Origin: Gemella sp. zg-570
Lineage (GTDB): Bacteria > Bacillota > Bacilli > Staphylococcales > Gemellaceae
Length of the DNA stretch: 64,000 nt
Direction of reading: 5' to 3'
Assembly: GCF_018866345.1 (NCBI RefSeq)
Contig: NZ_CP076443.1
Coordinates: forward strand, 147,501 to 211,500
Part shown: piece by piece, positions 41,931-51,134 of the stretch
Position numbering within the stretch: position 1 is the first letter of the stretch
Layout: every line of letters begins with the position of its first letter
Made by a program: the position numbers and the translations under genes
Notes under the pieces: model-generated
The model's input: the letters and a program-made list of their open reading frames with translations, nothing else
Databases searched by the model: none
Told to the model about the DNA's origin: nothing

Positions 41931-43883
41931 TTATAAGCTCCTAATTATTTGTTTAAATTCAGCAGAACTATTTGTGTTTATAAGAGAGTTCATAAGTTCT
42001 ACATCTTGACCTATATTCATTATATCATCATAAATTTTTATTATTAAGTCTGGGTCTATCATTTCTTCTTTTGGATAGGCAGTTAAAATAATAAATTTTA
42101 CTATCTTATTACAATGATAACATTCCTCTTTTAAAACACCAATAGCTATTACCGGTTCTTGTATTAATTCACTCGTATAGTGGGGAAGCATTATCCCATT
42201 ATCAAAAATAGTAGGATTAACTTCTTCTCTATCAATAATATATTTTTTAAATTTTTCATTTACCTTGTTAGAGTCTATTAAACTATCAATCATATCTACA
42301 AGAATTTCTTTGTAATCACTACTTTCATAAAAATGAATATGGTTGTCTTGAATAAATTTTAAGATAAAAGAATTATTATCTTCATTATCGTTAAAATTAT
42401 TTATATACAAAGTATTTTCAATAAGATTAAGTATTTCGTTTTCGTTAAATAAGGTATCTATCTTTATAATAGGTAACGATATAGATTGAAATACTTTTGT
42501 ATTGGGAGATATGGTTGTAAAAACTATCTGATATTCGCTATGGTCTATTTTGGCAAATTCATAGATAGAAAAAACATCAATTTTACTGTCAGAGCTAAGC
42601 ATTCTTTTTAATCTAGCTTTTAAAAGCATAGAAGTTCCCAAACCATTTTCGCAAACTAGGGCAAAGTTTTTAAGTTTAGAAACTTTGGCTTTGTTATTTT
42701 CTAGTAAGGCTCCAAAGTGAATTGCAATTAAGGCAGTTTCACTTTCTGATACATTAACTCCTAATTCATCTTCTATTATTTTTGATGATAACTCAGCTAG
42801 ACGATAGGCAAATTTATATTTCTTTTTAATGTCGTAAGTGCTAGTGTTATTGATTTGAACATTGAATATTATGCGATTAATTGAATAATTTAGGTGTAGG
42901 GCAAGATTTTTTAATAATTTTTTATCATTTATTACAAAACCTATATCCTGATTAATTTTCAACCATATCTTGTCCATAATTCTAATAACAAAGTTATCAA
43001 TATTTTCTTCGTCATATATTTCACTCACTGCAGCATTACGTGTCAAAAATGGAATTGATAGATAAATTCTACCATTTTCATTTACCTTAATATCAAAATA
43101 TTCTTCTATTAATTCTCCAACACTATCAGTATATTTACGTAAGTAAGGGTGGTTAGTTATTACAGAATGTTTTTTCTCGATATGATTTATAATATAACCT
43201 TTCTTAACCCTATAAAGCATAATAAGTATGTGTTTAATAATTTCATCAAGTATTAATTTGGTTGTATTATAATTATTTTCTGTAAGAAAATTATAAATAT
43301 CTGTTTTTAGTGATTTAATAATATGAGTTTCTAATTTGAGATATTTGTCATTAATCATTTCTATTTTGTAATTTTCACAACAGTAATTTAATATTAATAA
43401 TCTTATATCTATTTCATTATAGTCAAGATAGCTACCTATATTTTTTTTACTTTTTATTTTACAACTAAATTTCTTTAAAATTTTATCTACTTCTTTCATA
43501 TCGCCAATTAGTGTAGTTTTACCAATATTTATTTGGTAGGCTAACTCATCTAATGTGGCAATACCGTCAAGTTTAACAAAATAATCAATAATATATTTTA
43601 TTCTATCTTCTCTGCTGTTTAAAGCTAGATTTTTTTGATTGTTTTCTTTTAAAAATTTGTTGAACAAGGTTTTGTCGTAAATATTAAGATACACACCCTT
43701 TGTTCTGTGAGCTTCTATCGAAATAATATTTACAAGTTCTTCATTAATTCTTTTTATATAATTACGAATACTTCTGTCAGAAACACTTAGCTCTTGAGAT
43801 AATTTATTGATTGGAATAAATCTCTCTTCTGCTAGCAAATTAATAATTTTTAAGTCCTTGTTGTCAATTATTGGTATTTGCAT
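41931..43883 (-). CDS. PRD-containing transcriptional activator with PTS EIIB and EIIA modules
   Basis: 650 residues: N-terminal helix-turn-helix (INKLSQELSVSDRSIRNYIK, about 20-40), second HTH-like part (TLDELAYQINIGKTTL), two PTS-regulation domains with conserved His (about 200-400), a GatB-like EIIB with Cys in LVCENGLGTSMLLKARL (about 413), and a C-terminal EIIA type 2 with NGIMLPHY. This is the MtlR/LicR/GutR architecture. Phosphorylation by HPr and by the operon's PTS tells the protein whether substrate is arriving. It sits inside the operon it presumably controls. Confidence 0.93.
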   Translation of the reverse strand: MQIPIIDNKDLKIINLLAEERFIPINKLSQELSVSDRSIRNYIKRINEELVNIISIEAHRTKGVYLNIYDKTLFNKFLKENNQKNLALNSREDRIKYIIDYFVKLDGIATLDELAYQINIGKTTLIGDMKEVDKILKKFSCKIKSKKNIGSYLDYNEIDIRLLILNYCCENYKIEMINDKYLKLETHIIKSLKTDIYNFLTENNYNTTKLILDEIIKHILIMLYRVKKGYIINHIEKKHSVITNHPYLRKYTDSVGELIEEYFDIKVNENGRIYLSIPFLTRNAAVSEIYDEENIDNFVIRIMDKIWLKINQDIGFVINDKKLLKNLALHLNYSINRIIFNVQINNTSTYDIKKKYKFAYRLAELSSKIIEDELGVNVSESETALIAIHFGALLENNKAKVSKLKNFALVCENGLGTSMLLKARLKRMLSSDSKIDVFSIYEFAKIDHSEYQIVFTTISPNTKVFQSISLPIIKIDTLFNENEILNLIENTLYINNFNDNEDNNSFILKFIQDNHIHFYESSDYKEILVDMIDSLIDSNKVNEKFKKYIIDREEVNPTIFDNGIMLPHYTSELIQEPVIAIGVLKEECYHCNKIVKFIILTAYPKEEMIDPDLIIKIYDDIMNIGQDVELMNSLINTNSSAEFKQIIRSL

Positions 43884-43968
43884 AAATGCTCCTCCTTTCA
43901 GAAGTATACTAATATATAATATAACTGGATTATATCAAGTTTTAATTTTTAATGTAATATATTTTTTA

Positions 43969-45258
43969 TTAAAATAATTTTTCTTGTAGTTGTCTTAGGT
44001 GGTATAGAGTAGTAGACTTATCTATTTCTACCATATCATAAGTTATGATTTCACCTTTTTTAATATCTTTAAGAACTTTTGTTTTCTTGTCAACTAAACC
44101 AAGAGGTACTGCATTCATTTCTTTTGCATTTTCGTATGTATCTATTAAACCGTAGCAAGTGTATGCTCCGTATCCGTCCATGTATTCTCCAGCTTTTAAA
44201 TCTTTTTTAGCAACAGTAAGAACTTCTGCAACTAGTCCAGCCTTAGGAACAATAGTTGGTTTATTTTCTAAAACTGCCATTGCAACTGATAGCGGAGTTT
44301 CTAATGAACAAAGATGATATGGTCTATAGAGTACATAGTTAGGTCCATCTCCCATACTTACATATTTCATTTCATGATTAACTGATGGTAATTTGTGGGC
44401 AACTATTGCAAAAACTCCAGGAGCAATACCATTTACAAAATCTACAACTCCGTATTTATTTAATACTCCACCTTCTTCTTTCAGTGAGAATTTTTGTGGT
44501 AGGTCTTTAACGTCAGATACGATACCGTGAGCACCACGAACATCTGGTACCATTCCAGTAGCATTACACATTAAAGCCATCTCCACCATTGTTTTAGTTC
44601 CTTCTTTAAATGAAGTAATCATGTGTGGGTTTGCCCCTCTTCTTAGGGCATCTTCTCTTACTGAATCTGGATTTGCGTCAAAGTCTAGGGGATTATTTTT
44701 TCCTTTACCAATTACACGAACTTCAAATCCCATTGCGTCTGCAAAATCATATAATTCCATTACAGCACCTGGTTCATCACCGGCAGAACCTGTAAAAATA
44801 ACTCCAGCGTCGTCAGCTAATTTTTTCAGTATTGGTCCAACAACACAATCAGTTTCAGCATTTAACATTACGATATGTTTTTTATTAAGAATAGTATTAA
44901 ATGCTATTTCAGCTCCAAGAGCAACCCCACCAGTTGCGTCGACAACTGCTTGAATTTTTTCAGCCTTGCATCCAATTAAGAAATCTTTACAAACAACACG
45001 TTTTCCGCCTGCAATAGCTGCATTAGCTTCTTCTACATTATTTACTTCTACTATTTGACTTGGGTCAACTCCAGAATCAGTGAATGCTTTTTTAGCATTT
45101 TCTATATTTATATCTACAACTATTGTAGCTTCCATACCTTTCATAGTTGCCATTTGACTAACCATACCGTTACCCATTTGACCTGCACCAACTAGAGTAA
45201 CACGAATTTTTTCTCCCTTAGCTTCTAGTTCAGCTAATTTTCTATTTAAACCAAACAT
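43969..45258 (-). CDS. NAD(P)-binding oxidoreductase with C-terminal SAF domain
   Basis: 429 residues. N-terminal Rossmann motif RVTLVGAGQMGNGMV (19-33), the catalytic-type DCVVGPILKKLADDAGVIFTG block of homoserine-dehydrogenase-like proteins, GSAGDEPGAVMELYDFA, and a C-terminal SAF domain from about residue 335 (VAKKDLKAGEYMDGYG ... VLKDIKKGEIITYDMV). Proteins of this type stand near polyol or apiose-type catabolic genes and are mostly uncharacterised. Between the EIIA and the regulator genes, it takes the place where the sorbitol-6-phosphate dehydrogenase SrlD (an SDR) is found in E. coli. It probably oxidises the PTS-imported polyol phosphate. Confidence 0.85.
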   Translation of the reverse strand: MFGLNRKLAELEAKGEKIRVTLVGAGQMGNGMVSQMATMKGMEATIVVDINIENAKKAFTDSGVDPSQIVEVNNVEEANAAIAGGKRVVCKDFLIGCKAEKIQAVVDATGGVALGAEIAFNTILNKKHIVMLNAETDCVVGPILKKLADDAGVIFTGSAGDEPGAVMELYDFADAMGFEVRVIGKGKNNPLDFDANPDSVREDALRRGANPHMITSFKEGTKTMVEMALMCNATGMVPDVRGAHGIVSDVKDLPQKFSLKEEGGVLNKYGVVDFVNGIAPGVFAIVAHKLPSVNHEMKYVSMGDGPNYVLYRPYHLCSLETPLSVAMAVLENKPTIVPKAGLVAEVLTVAKKDLKAGEYMDGYGAYTCYGLIDTYENAKEMNAVPLGLVDKKTKVLKDIKKGEIITYDMVEIDKSTTLYHLRQLQEKLF

Positions 45259-45294
45259 TTTTTTCTCCTCCTAATAATGTTTTTATTTTTTAGA

Positions 45295-45651
45295 TTATTT
45301 AATAGTAAATTTATCTCCGATTTTAATATTTTTTAGTTCGCCAAAGACTGCTATCTCTCCTGGTAAATTAACTTCACCACTTCCTGTAAAACGCATAGTT
45401 AAATGACCGATATTTTTAAAAGTTTCTAGTGCGACATCACCGACAGCAGTAACGTATAATTCATTTTCGCCAATTCTTATTTCATCACCGACAGCTATAT
45501 CTTCTAATAGTTGAGATGACTTGTGAACTAAGGCAATATCTTTGAGTGATTCATCTAGGACACTGTCATTAAATAGAATTAAACTTTTAATTCCTTCATA
45601 TAATGATAGAGCCTCACCTCCGATATTAACCACTTCAGAATTATATTTCAT
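45295..45651 (-). CDS. srlB: PTS glucitol/sorbitol-family EIIA
   Basis: 118 residues with SrlB blocks: ITYS-type N-terminus, IALVHKSSQLLEDI (candidate phospho-His region), VTAVGDVALETFKNIGHLTMRF and LPGEIAVFG. Accepts phosphate from HPr and passes it to the EIIB of SrlE. Starts the minus-strand arm of the operon and diverges from srlA. Substrate may not be sorbitol; see the linked enzymes. Confidence 0.93.
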   Translation of the reverse strand: MKYNSEVVNIGGEALSLYEGIKSLILFNDSVLDESLKDIALVHKSSQLLEDIAVGDEIRIGENELYVTAVGDVALETFKNIGHLTMRFTGSGEVNLPGEIAVFGELKNIKIGDKFTIK

Positions 45652-45751
45652 CTAAAATTCCTCCCTGCTATTTAATTTATAATTTTATTGTACTTTTAAT
45701 AAAAAAAATCATAAATACATAAATTTTCCATTTGCGATGAAAAAATATGTA

Positions 45752-45780
45752 TTTATCTAAAAAAATAATATACTTATAAT
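45752..45780 (+). promoter_or_regulatory. Probable promoter of srlA-srlE
   Basis: TTTATC at 45752-45757, 17-bp spacer and TATAAT at 45775-45780. The poor -35 suits an activator-dependent promoter. The 167-bp divergent spacer also contains the EIIA promoter; no repeated operator was recognised. Confidence 0.5.
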
Positions 45781-45818
45781 GAAATCGTAAACAAATTATT
45801 TTTAGGAGGTAACATTAT

Positions 45819-46343
45819 ATGTTAGATAAAATCACACATGGTATAGAAGCTTTTATAGGTCTTTTTAAAGCTGGTGGTGAAACTTTTGTAGGTTTAGTTA
45901 CAGGAATTTTACCAACTTTAATAGTACTTATGGTTGCTATTAATTCTATTATTAAAATTATTGGTGAATCTCGTGTTGATAGATTTGCTCAAAAAATATC
46001 AAAATATTCATTTGCACGCTATTTGGTTTTACCATTTTTAGGAGTTTTCTGTTTAGCTAACCCTATGTGCTACACATTTGGTAGATTTTTAAAAGAAGAA
46101 CACAAGCCAGGTTACTACGACGCTGCTGTATCTTTTGTACATCCAATAACTGGATTATTCCCACATGCAAATCCTGGAGAACTTTTTGTATGGTTGGGTA
46201 TTTCAGCAGGACTTACAACTCTAGGGCAGTCAACTACTAAATTAGCCCTAGTATACTTATTAACAGGATTAGTTGTAATCTTTATTAGAGGAATGGTAAC
46301 AGAAAAAATTTACAAATATTTAGCAAGTAAATCTAAAAAATAA
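45819..46343 (+). CDS. srlA: PTS glucitol/sorbitol-family EIIC
   Basis: 174 residues, normal for SrlA. Polytopic, with LVTGILPTLIVLMVAINSIIKIIG, the CLANPMCYTFGRFLKEEHKPGYYDA signature and HPITGLFPHANPGELFVWLGI. Forms the membrane channel part of the transporter with SrlE. Start ATG after AGGAGG. Diverges from the rest of the operon, which is unusual for this set. Confidence 0.94.
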   Translation: MLDKITHGIEAFIGLFKAGGETFVGLVTGILPTLIVLMVAINSIIKIIGESRVDRFAQKISKYSFARYLVLPFLGVFCLANPMCYTFGRFLKEEHKPGYYDAAVSFVHPITGLFPHANPGELFVWLGISAGLTTLGQSTTKLALVYLLTGLVVIFIRGMVTEKIYKYLASKSKK

Positions 46344-46355
46344 GAGGTGGAGAAA

Positions 46356-47351
46356 ATGGCGAAAGAAGTTTTAATTCAAAAAGGTCCTTCTGGTTGGGGA
46401 GGTCCACTTAGAATAAGAAAAGAAGAAGGAAAAGATGTAATTTTATCTATGACTTCAGCAGGTATTGAACCTGTAACAGAAAAATTAGCAGAATTGTTAG
46501 ATTGTAGAATAGTTGATGGTTTTAAAACTGGAGTTGATGATAGTGAAATTTTAGTAGCTGTTATTGATTGTGGAGGAACTGCAAGATGTGGTGTTTATCC
46601 TAAGAAAAATATTTTTACAGTTAACGTAAAACCAACTGGAAAAACTGGACCACTAGCTCAATTTATTACAGAAGAGCTTTACGTTTCAGCTGTTGGTCTT
46701 GAACAAATTACAGTAACTGACGGAGCAGATGCACCAGCTCCTAAAAAAGCAGTTGTGAGTAATACAGGAGTTAAAAAACCTGAAAATTATGATGAAATTA
46801 AACGTCAAGCTAAAGAACAAGTTAGTGGAAGTTTTATTATGAAACTTGGTCAAGGAGTAGGAAATGTTGTCGCTAAATTTTATGAAGCTGGACGTGAAAC
46901 TATAAATGTTGTAATCGGAAGTGTTTTACCGTTTATGGCTTTTGTAAGTATGCTTATGGGACTAATACTAGCATCTGGACTTGGTGATTTAATTGCAAAA
47001 GGAATATCACCATTTATTGGAAATATTTTTGGTCTAGTTGGAATTTCAATTATCTGTGCTATTCCATTACTATCTCCAATATTAGGACCAGGTGCAGTTA
47101 TTGCTCAAGTAGTTGGTACTCTTATCGGTACACAAATTGGTTTAGGAGTTATTCCAGCTTACCTAGCCTTACCAGCACTATTTGCTATCAATTCACAAGT
47201 AGGTTGTGATTTCGTACCAGTAGGTTTAAGTTTGGGAGAAGCAGAAGCAGAAACAATCGAACATGGGGTTCCAGCTCTATTCTACTCAAGATTAATAACT
47301 GGACCACTGTCAGTAGTAATTGCTTATGCAGCAGCTTTATTATTCTTATAA
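46356..47351 (+). CDS. srlE: PTS glucitol/sorbitol-family EIIBC
   Basis: ATG at 46356 follows GAGGTGG; the in-frame GTG at 46347 is part of that site. 331 residues: N-terminal EIIB-type part (RIVDGFKTGVDDSEI and phospho-Cys candidate in IDCGGTARCGVYPKK) and a C-terminal membrane part (about 180-331) with VIGSVLPFMAFVSMLMGLI and LSPILGPGAVIAQVVGT. It starts 13 bp after srlA. Phosphorylates the polyol as it enters. A terminator follows. Confidence 0.93.
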   Translation: MAKEVLIQKGPSGWGGPLRIRKEEGKDVILSMTSAGIEPVTEKLAELLDCRIVDGFKTGVDDSEILVAVIDCGGTARCGVYPKKNIFTVNVKPTGKTGPLAQFITEELYVSAVGLEQITVTDGADAPAPKKAVVSNTGVKKPENYDEIKRQAKEQVSGSFIMKLGQGVGNVVAKFYEAGRETINVVIGSVLPFMAFVSMLMGLILASGLGDLIAKGISPFIGNIFGLVGISIICAIPLLSPILGPGAVIAQVVGTLIGTQIGLGVIPAYLALPALFAINSQVGCDFVPVGLSLGEAEAETIEHGVPALFYSRLITGPLSVVIAYAAALLFL

Positions 47352-47417
47352 AATTATATAAGTTATAAAAAATAATTTTTCTTTATAGACTATTAAATTT
47401 TTAAAATATATTTTGAA

Positions 47418-47448
47418 GAAAAAAGACGACTATCTAGTCGTCTTTTTT
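47418..47448. terminator. Bidirectional terminator with GACGACTA stem, second copy
   Basis: AAAAAAGACGACTA-TC-TAGTCGTCTTTTTT, nearly the same as 2037-2068. It ends srlE from one side and the small membrane-protein gene from the other. Confidence 0.9.
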
Positions 47449-47637
47449 AGATATATATTTATTGTATATGTGTAAAAATATTATAGGAGTTATTAAACTA
47501 TTTAACGATGACAGTAATACCAATAGTGTATTATCTATTATGTTATGGTTTTTCAATAGTCGGATAAGTCCATGTATTATTGCTGATGTAATAATACATA
47601 TTATGACTAAATATATTTTTGATTTTTTTCTTTCCAT
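47434..47637 (-). CDS. Small two-span membrane protein (67 aa)
   Basis: Basic start MERKKSK, membrane segments at about 8-26 and 36-57, charged tail KYISKKDD that runs into the terminator stem. A weak AGGAC site precedes the ATG. No family recognised. Lies just downstream of a broken, similar-sized hydrophobic gene (47671-47796), so this may be the survivor of a two-gene cluster of small membrane proteins. Its size, topology and terminator parallel those of the 63-residue protein at 2048-2239. Confidence 0.5.
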   Translation of the reverse strand: MERKKSKIYLVIICIITSAIIHGLIRLLKNHNIIDNTLLVLLSSLNSLITPIIFLHIYNKYISKKDD

Positions 47638-47670
47638 AATTACTTGTCCTATTTTTTAATTTATTTTTTA

Positions 47671-47796
47671 TTAATTAGTCTTGTGATTTTCTTTTTCTAA
47701 TATTTTTATGTATTTATTTACTAGTGGTGTAAAGACTAAAGAAGTTACTATTCAGAAAATTATATTTATTACAGTTATTAGAATAAGTTTTTTTAT
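47671..47796 (-). pseudogene. Broken small membrane protein
   Basis: The minus strand reads KKLILITVINIIF, in-frame TGA, then IVTSLVFTPLVNKYIKILEK and ENHKTN before the stop. The TGA may be a former TGG (Trp). At the front an ATA codon stands 4 bp after AGGAAAG, where an ATG would be expected. Both faults suggest a recently dead gene related in style to the intact one downstream. Confidence 0.4.
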
Positions 47797-48044
47797 ATAA
47801 CTTTCCTAATTTTATTTAAAGTTAAAAAATTATAGTTATTTCAATATAAAAATAAGATACAAAAATTTTAAAATCAATATGAAAATAAAGGGATAAAAAA
47901 TTTTTTAATAATACATTTGTTTAAAATATATTTAGAAAATTTTATTGTTAAAATAAAAATTACTTACTAATAAAATTACAAGATAGCTGTAAAATAATTT
48001 ATTTAAAAATCTATTTTTTATATAAGGTTCTTTTATTATTTTAT
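47797..48044. other. AT-rich spacer upstream of the pyr promoter
   Basis: No frames or hairpins of note. Confidence 0.3.
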
Positions 48045-48073
48045 TTGACAATATCTTTTTTATAATTTATAAT
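48045..48073 (+). promoter_or_regulatory. Promoter of the pyr operon
   Basis: Perfect consensus TTGACA (48045-48050), 17-bp spacer, perfect TATAAT (48068-48073), about 36 bp before the PyrR-binding leader. A strong constitutive promoter, fitting control by attenuation rather than initiation. Confidence 0.9.
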
Positions 48074-48108
48074 TATATTAATATAAAAATAATAAAAATT
48101 CTTTTAAA

Positions 48109-48209
48109 TAGTCCAGAGAGGCTAGTAAGGAAATATTTTAAGACATGGCTTGCTATGTTTATTAATGAAGATGAAATTACTACTCTGACTTAGGTCGGAG
48201 TATTTTTTT
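48109..48209 (+). promoter_or_regulatory. PyrR-dependent attenuator 1 (pyrR leader)
   Basis: The PyrR-binding anti-antiterminator element AGTCCAGAGAGGCTAGTAAGG (from 48110) has the conserved CAGAGAGGCT; the terminator TACTCTGAC-TTAG-GTCGGAGTA with T7 is at 48181-48209. UMP-bound PyrR stabilises the first hairpin, releasing the terminator. Confidence 0.93.
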
Positions 48210-48219
48210 GAGGTGAGAA

Positions 48220-48750
48220 ATGAAGAAGAGAATTTTATTCGATGAAGATACAATGTCAAGAATGATTAGCCGCCTTGCCCACGAAATTTTGGAAAAAGGT
48301 TATGAAGTAAATAGTCTTGTTTTGGTTGGAATAAAAACTCGTGGTGTTTTTCTTGCCAAACGCTTAAAAGAAAAAATAAAAGCTATTGACGGAGTTAATG
48401 TTGCTATTGAAACTTTGGATATAACTTTTTATCGTGATGATTTGGAAAAAGATTTTAGTGAACCTAAGGTTAAGAATACAAATTTCAAACTTGACTTAAC
48501 TAATAAAATAGTAGTTATAGTTGATGATGTATTATATACGGGTCGTACTGTTCGTGCAGCGATAGATGCAATAATGGATGTAGCTCGCCCAAAGGCTATT
48601 CGTTTAGCCATACTTGTTGACAGAGGTCATAGGGAGCTACCAATTCGTGCAGACTATGTAGGGAAAAATATTCCTACTTCAAGCAGAGAAAATATAAAAG
48701 TACAACTAAAAGAAGTTGATGACAAAGATATGGTTGTACTCATAACTTAA
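48220..48750 (+). CDS. pyrR: PyrR, pyr operon attenuation protein / uracil phosphoribosyltransferase
   Basis: 176 residues. Type I PRTase fold with the PRPP loop VVIVDDVLYTGRTVRAA (about 95-112) and the N-terminal RISHEI-like DEDTMSRMISRLAHEILE. Binds the leader RNA when UMP is high and shuts the operon; it also has weak uracil PRTase activity. ATG follows GAGGTGAG. Confidence 0.96.
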   Translation: MKKRILFDEDTMSRMISRLAHEILEKGYEVNSLVLVGIKTRGVFLAKRLKEKIKAIDGVNVAIETLDITFYRDDLEKDFSEPKVKNTNFKLDLTNKIVVIVDDVLYTGRTVRAAIDAIMDVARPKAIRLAILVDRGHRELPIRADYVGKNIPTSSRENIKVQLKEVDDKDMVVLIT

Positions 48751-48765
48751 TACAATATCTTTTTA

Positions 48766-48864
48766 AGGGTAGCCCTGTGAGGCTAACAAGAGATTTATAG
48801 AATTTACTAGGGTAAGTCTATTTATCACGCCTTGTTTGCTAGAGCAGATGAGGTGTTTTTATTT
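48766..48864 (+). promoter_or_regulatory. PyrR-dependent attenuator 2 (pyrR-pyrB spacer)
   Basis: GTAGCCCTGTGAGGCTAACAAG (48770-48790) is a second, more degenerate PyrR-binding element, followed by an imperfect terminator stem ending GAGGTGTTTTT near 48864. The placement matches B. subtilis attenuators in the pyrR-pyrP/pyrB spacers, but here pyrP is absent. Confidence 0.8.
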
Positions 48865-48896
48865 TGTATAATAATTTAGTCAAAGGAGAATGATAT

Positions 48897-49781
48897 ATGC
48901 CAAAAAATTTAGTAGCCATGTCTGATTTATCAAATGAAGAAGTTTACGAATTAATAAGGAGGGGGTTGGAATTAAAAAATGGGGCTAAGCCTCTAGCAAG
49001 AGAAGATTTATTTGTTGGGAATTTATTTTTTGAAAATTCAACTAGAACAAAACATAGTTTTGAAGTTGCAGAACATAAATTAAAGTTAAATGTTATTAAT
49101 TTTGAAACTTCAACATCTTCAATCAATAAGGGAGAAAGTTTATATGATACTTGCAAAACTTTGGAAATGATAGATTGTAAAATTTTGGTAATTAGACACC
49201 CAGAACGTGAGTATTATAAAAATTTAAGAAAATTAAACATTCCTATTGTATCTGGTGGGGATGGTAGCGGTGAACATCCGAGCCAGTGTTTACTAGACCT
49301 GATGACCATGTATGAACGTTTTGGAAAAATTGAAGGCTTGAATGTTGTGATAGTGGGTGATATAAAAAATTCCAGAGTAGCCCGTTCAAATTATAATATT
49401 TTAACTAGGCTTGGGGCAAAAGTAAATTTTGTATGCCCAGAAGTTTTTGTCGATAAGACGCTAGGTCAAGTAGTAGACTTTGATGAAATAATTTCTCAAG
49501 TAGATGTTTGTATGTTGCTAAGAGTGCAACACGAACGCCATGACGGACAAGTAATATTCGATAAAGAAAGTTACCACACAGGTTACGGCCTAACGCTTGA
49601 AAGATATAAAAAATTAAAAGATGGTGTAATAATAATGCACCCGGCTCCAGTAAACAGGGGAGTAGAAATAGCTGATGAACTTGTAGAAGCAGAAAAATCA
49701 TTAATATTTGAACAGATGAAAAATGGTATGTATGTTCGCCAAGCTATTTTAGAAAAAATAATAAGAGATAATAATTTATAA
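48897..49781 (+). CDS. pyrB: Aspartate carbamoyltransferase catalytic chain
   Basis: 294 residues. Carbamoyl-phosphate loop [13 protein letters not shown] (STRT at about 47-50), [12 protein letters not shown], and the flexible RVQHERHD loop. Joins carbamoyl phosphate and aspartate in step 2 of pyrimidine synthesis. No regulatory PyrI, as usual in Bacillota. Start follows AAGGAG; it ends 10 bp before pyrC. Confidence 0.97.
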   Translation: MPKNLVAMSDLSNEEVYELIRRGLELKNGAKPLAREDLFVGNLFFENSTRTKHSFEVAEHKLKLNVINFETSTSSINKGESLYDTCKTLEMIDCKILVIRHPEREYYKNLRKLNIPIVSGGDGSGEHPSQCLLDLMTMYERFGKIEGLNVVIVGDIKNSRVARSNYNILTRLGAKVNFVCPEVFVDKTLGQVVDFDEIISQVDVCMLLRVQHERHDGQVIFDKESYHTGYGLTLERYKKLKDGVIIMHPAPVNRGVEIADELVEAEKSLIFEQMKNGMYVRQAILEKIIRDNNL

Positions 49782-49791
49782 GGAGTTTACA

Positions 49792-51069
49792 ATGATACTT
49801 TTAAAAAACGGAAAAATATTAGAAAATGGGAAATTAGTAAAAAAAGATATTCTTATTGACGGAAAATATATAAAAGAAATTGCAGATGAAATTAATGAAA
49901 GTTCAGAAAAAATTTATGACCTAAACGGAAAATTTATTTCACCAGGTTTTATTGATGTTCATGTTCATTGGCGAGAACCGGGTTTTTCTTATAAAGAAAC
50001 AATATACCAAGCATCAAGAGCAGCCGCAAGAGGTGGATTTACAACAGCCATGCCTATGCCAAATCTAAATCCAGTTCCAGATAGTTACGAAAACCTAAAA
50101 CAGCAATTAGATATTATAGAAAAAGATAGTGTAATCAGAGCCATACCTTACGGAGCAATTACCAAGGGGGAGTTGGGTCAAGACTATGCAGAATTTGAAG
50201 AATTAAATGATTATGTTTTTGCATTTTCTGATGATGGTCGTGGAGTTCAAGATGCAAATATGATGTACCAATCAATGAAAATTGCAGCCAAGTTAAACAA
50301 GGCGATAGTTGCTCACTGTGAAGATAATTCTTTAATACTGGGTGGTTGTATGCATTGTGGTAAGAGAAGTAAAGAATTAGGGCAAAAAGGTATTCCATCT
50401 GTTTGTGAATCTGTGCAGATAGCTAGAGATGTTTTACTAGCAGAAGCGGCAGGTTGCCATTACCATGTTTGCCATGTATCAACAAAAGAGTCTGTTAGGG
50501 TAATAAGAGATACTAAGTTAGCCGGAATAAAAGTTACTTGTGAAGTTTGTCCTCACCATTTAATCAGCGATGAAAATGATATTCCTGAAGCAATAGGAAT
50601 GTGGAAGATGAATCCACCTCTAAGAGCTAGCGAAGATAGACAAGCATTAATTGCTGGAGTTTTGGACGGGACGATAGATATTATAGCAACAGACCATGCA
50701 CCACATGCACCACATGAAAAAGAAGTTCCGATGGCAGAGTCAGCATTTGGAATTGTCGGTTCTGAAACAGCCTTTTCTCAACTTTATACTTACTTTGTAA
50801 AAACGGGAATTTTCACTTTGGAACAACTTGTAGATATGATGTCTAGCAAGGTGGCAAGAACATTTGATTTACCTTATGGGAAATTAGAAGCTAATGAACT
50901 AGCTGATTTAGTCGTAATAGATTTAGAACGTAAAGAAAAAATTAACCCAGATAAATTCTTATCAAAAGGACGCAACACGCCATATACAAATCAAGAAATT
51001 TATGGCATACCTGAACTAACATTTGTAGCTGGGAAAATAGCTTACTGTGATGAAGAAATTTTTAAATAA
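49792..51069 (+). CDS. pyrC: Dihydroorotase
   Basis: 425 residues, type I amidohydrolase. Zinc ligands DVHVHWREPG (HxH near 57), the bridging region, VCPHHLISDEND, and the catalytic ATDHAPHAPHEK. Cyclises carbamoyl-aspartate to dihydroorotate. Ten bp after pyrB. Confidence 0.97.
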   Translation: MILLKNGKILENGKLVKKDILIDGKYIKEIADEINESSEKIYDLNGKFISPGFIDVHVHWREPGFSYKETIYQASRAAARGGFTTAMPMPNLNPVPDSYENLKQQLDIIEKDSVIRAIPYGAITKGELGQDYAEFEELNDYVFAFSDDGRGVQDANMMYQSMKIAAKLNKAIVAHCEDNSLILGGCMHCGKRSKELGQKGIPSVCESVQIARDVLLAEAAGCHYHVCHVSTKESVRVIRDTKLAGIKVTCEVCPHHLISDENDIPEAIGMWKMNPPLRASEDRQALIAGVLDGTIDIIATDHAPHAPHEKEVPMAESAFGIVGSETAFSQLYTYFVKTGIFTLEQLVDMMSSKVARTFDLPYGKLEANELADLVVIDLERKEKINPDKFLSKGRNTPYTNQEIYGIPELTFVAGKIAYCDEEIFK

Positions 51070-51134
51070 AATATAGGTTAGCACAATTTACTAAAAAATA
51101 TTTTTACATTATTAAAAATTATACGGAGGAAAAG

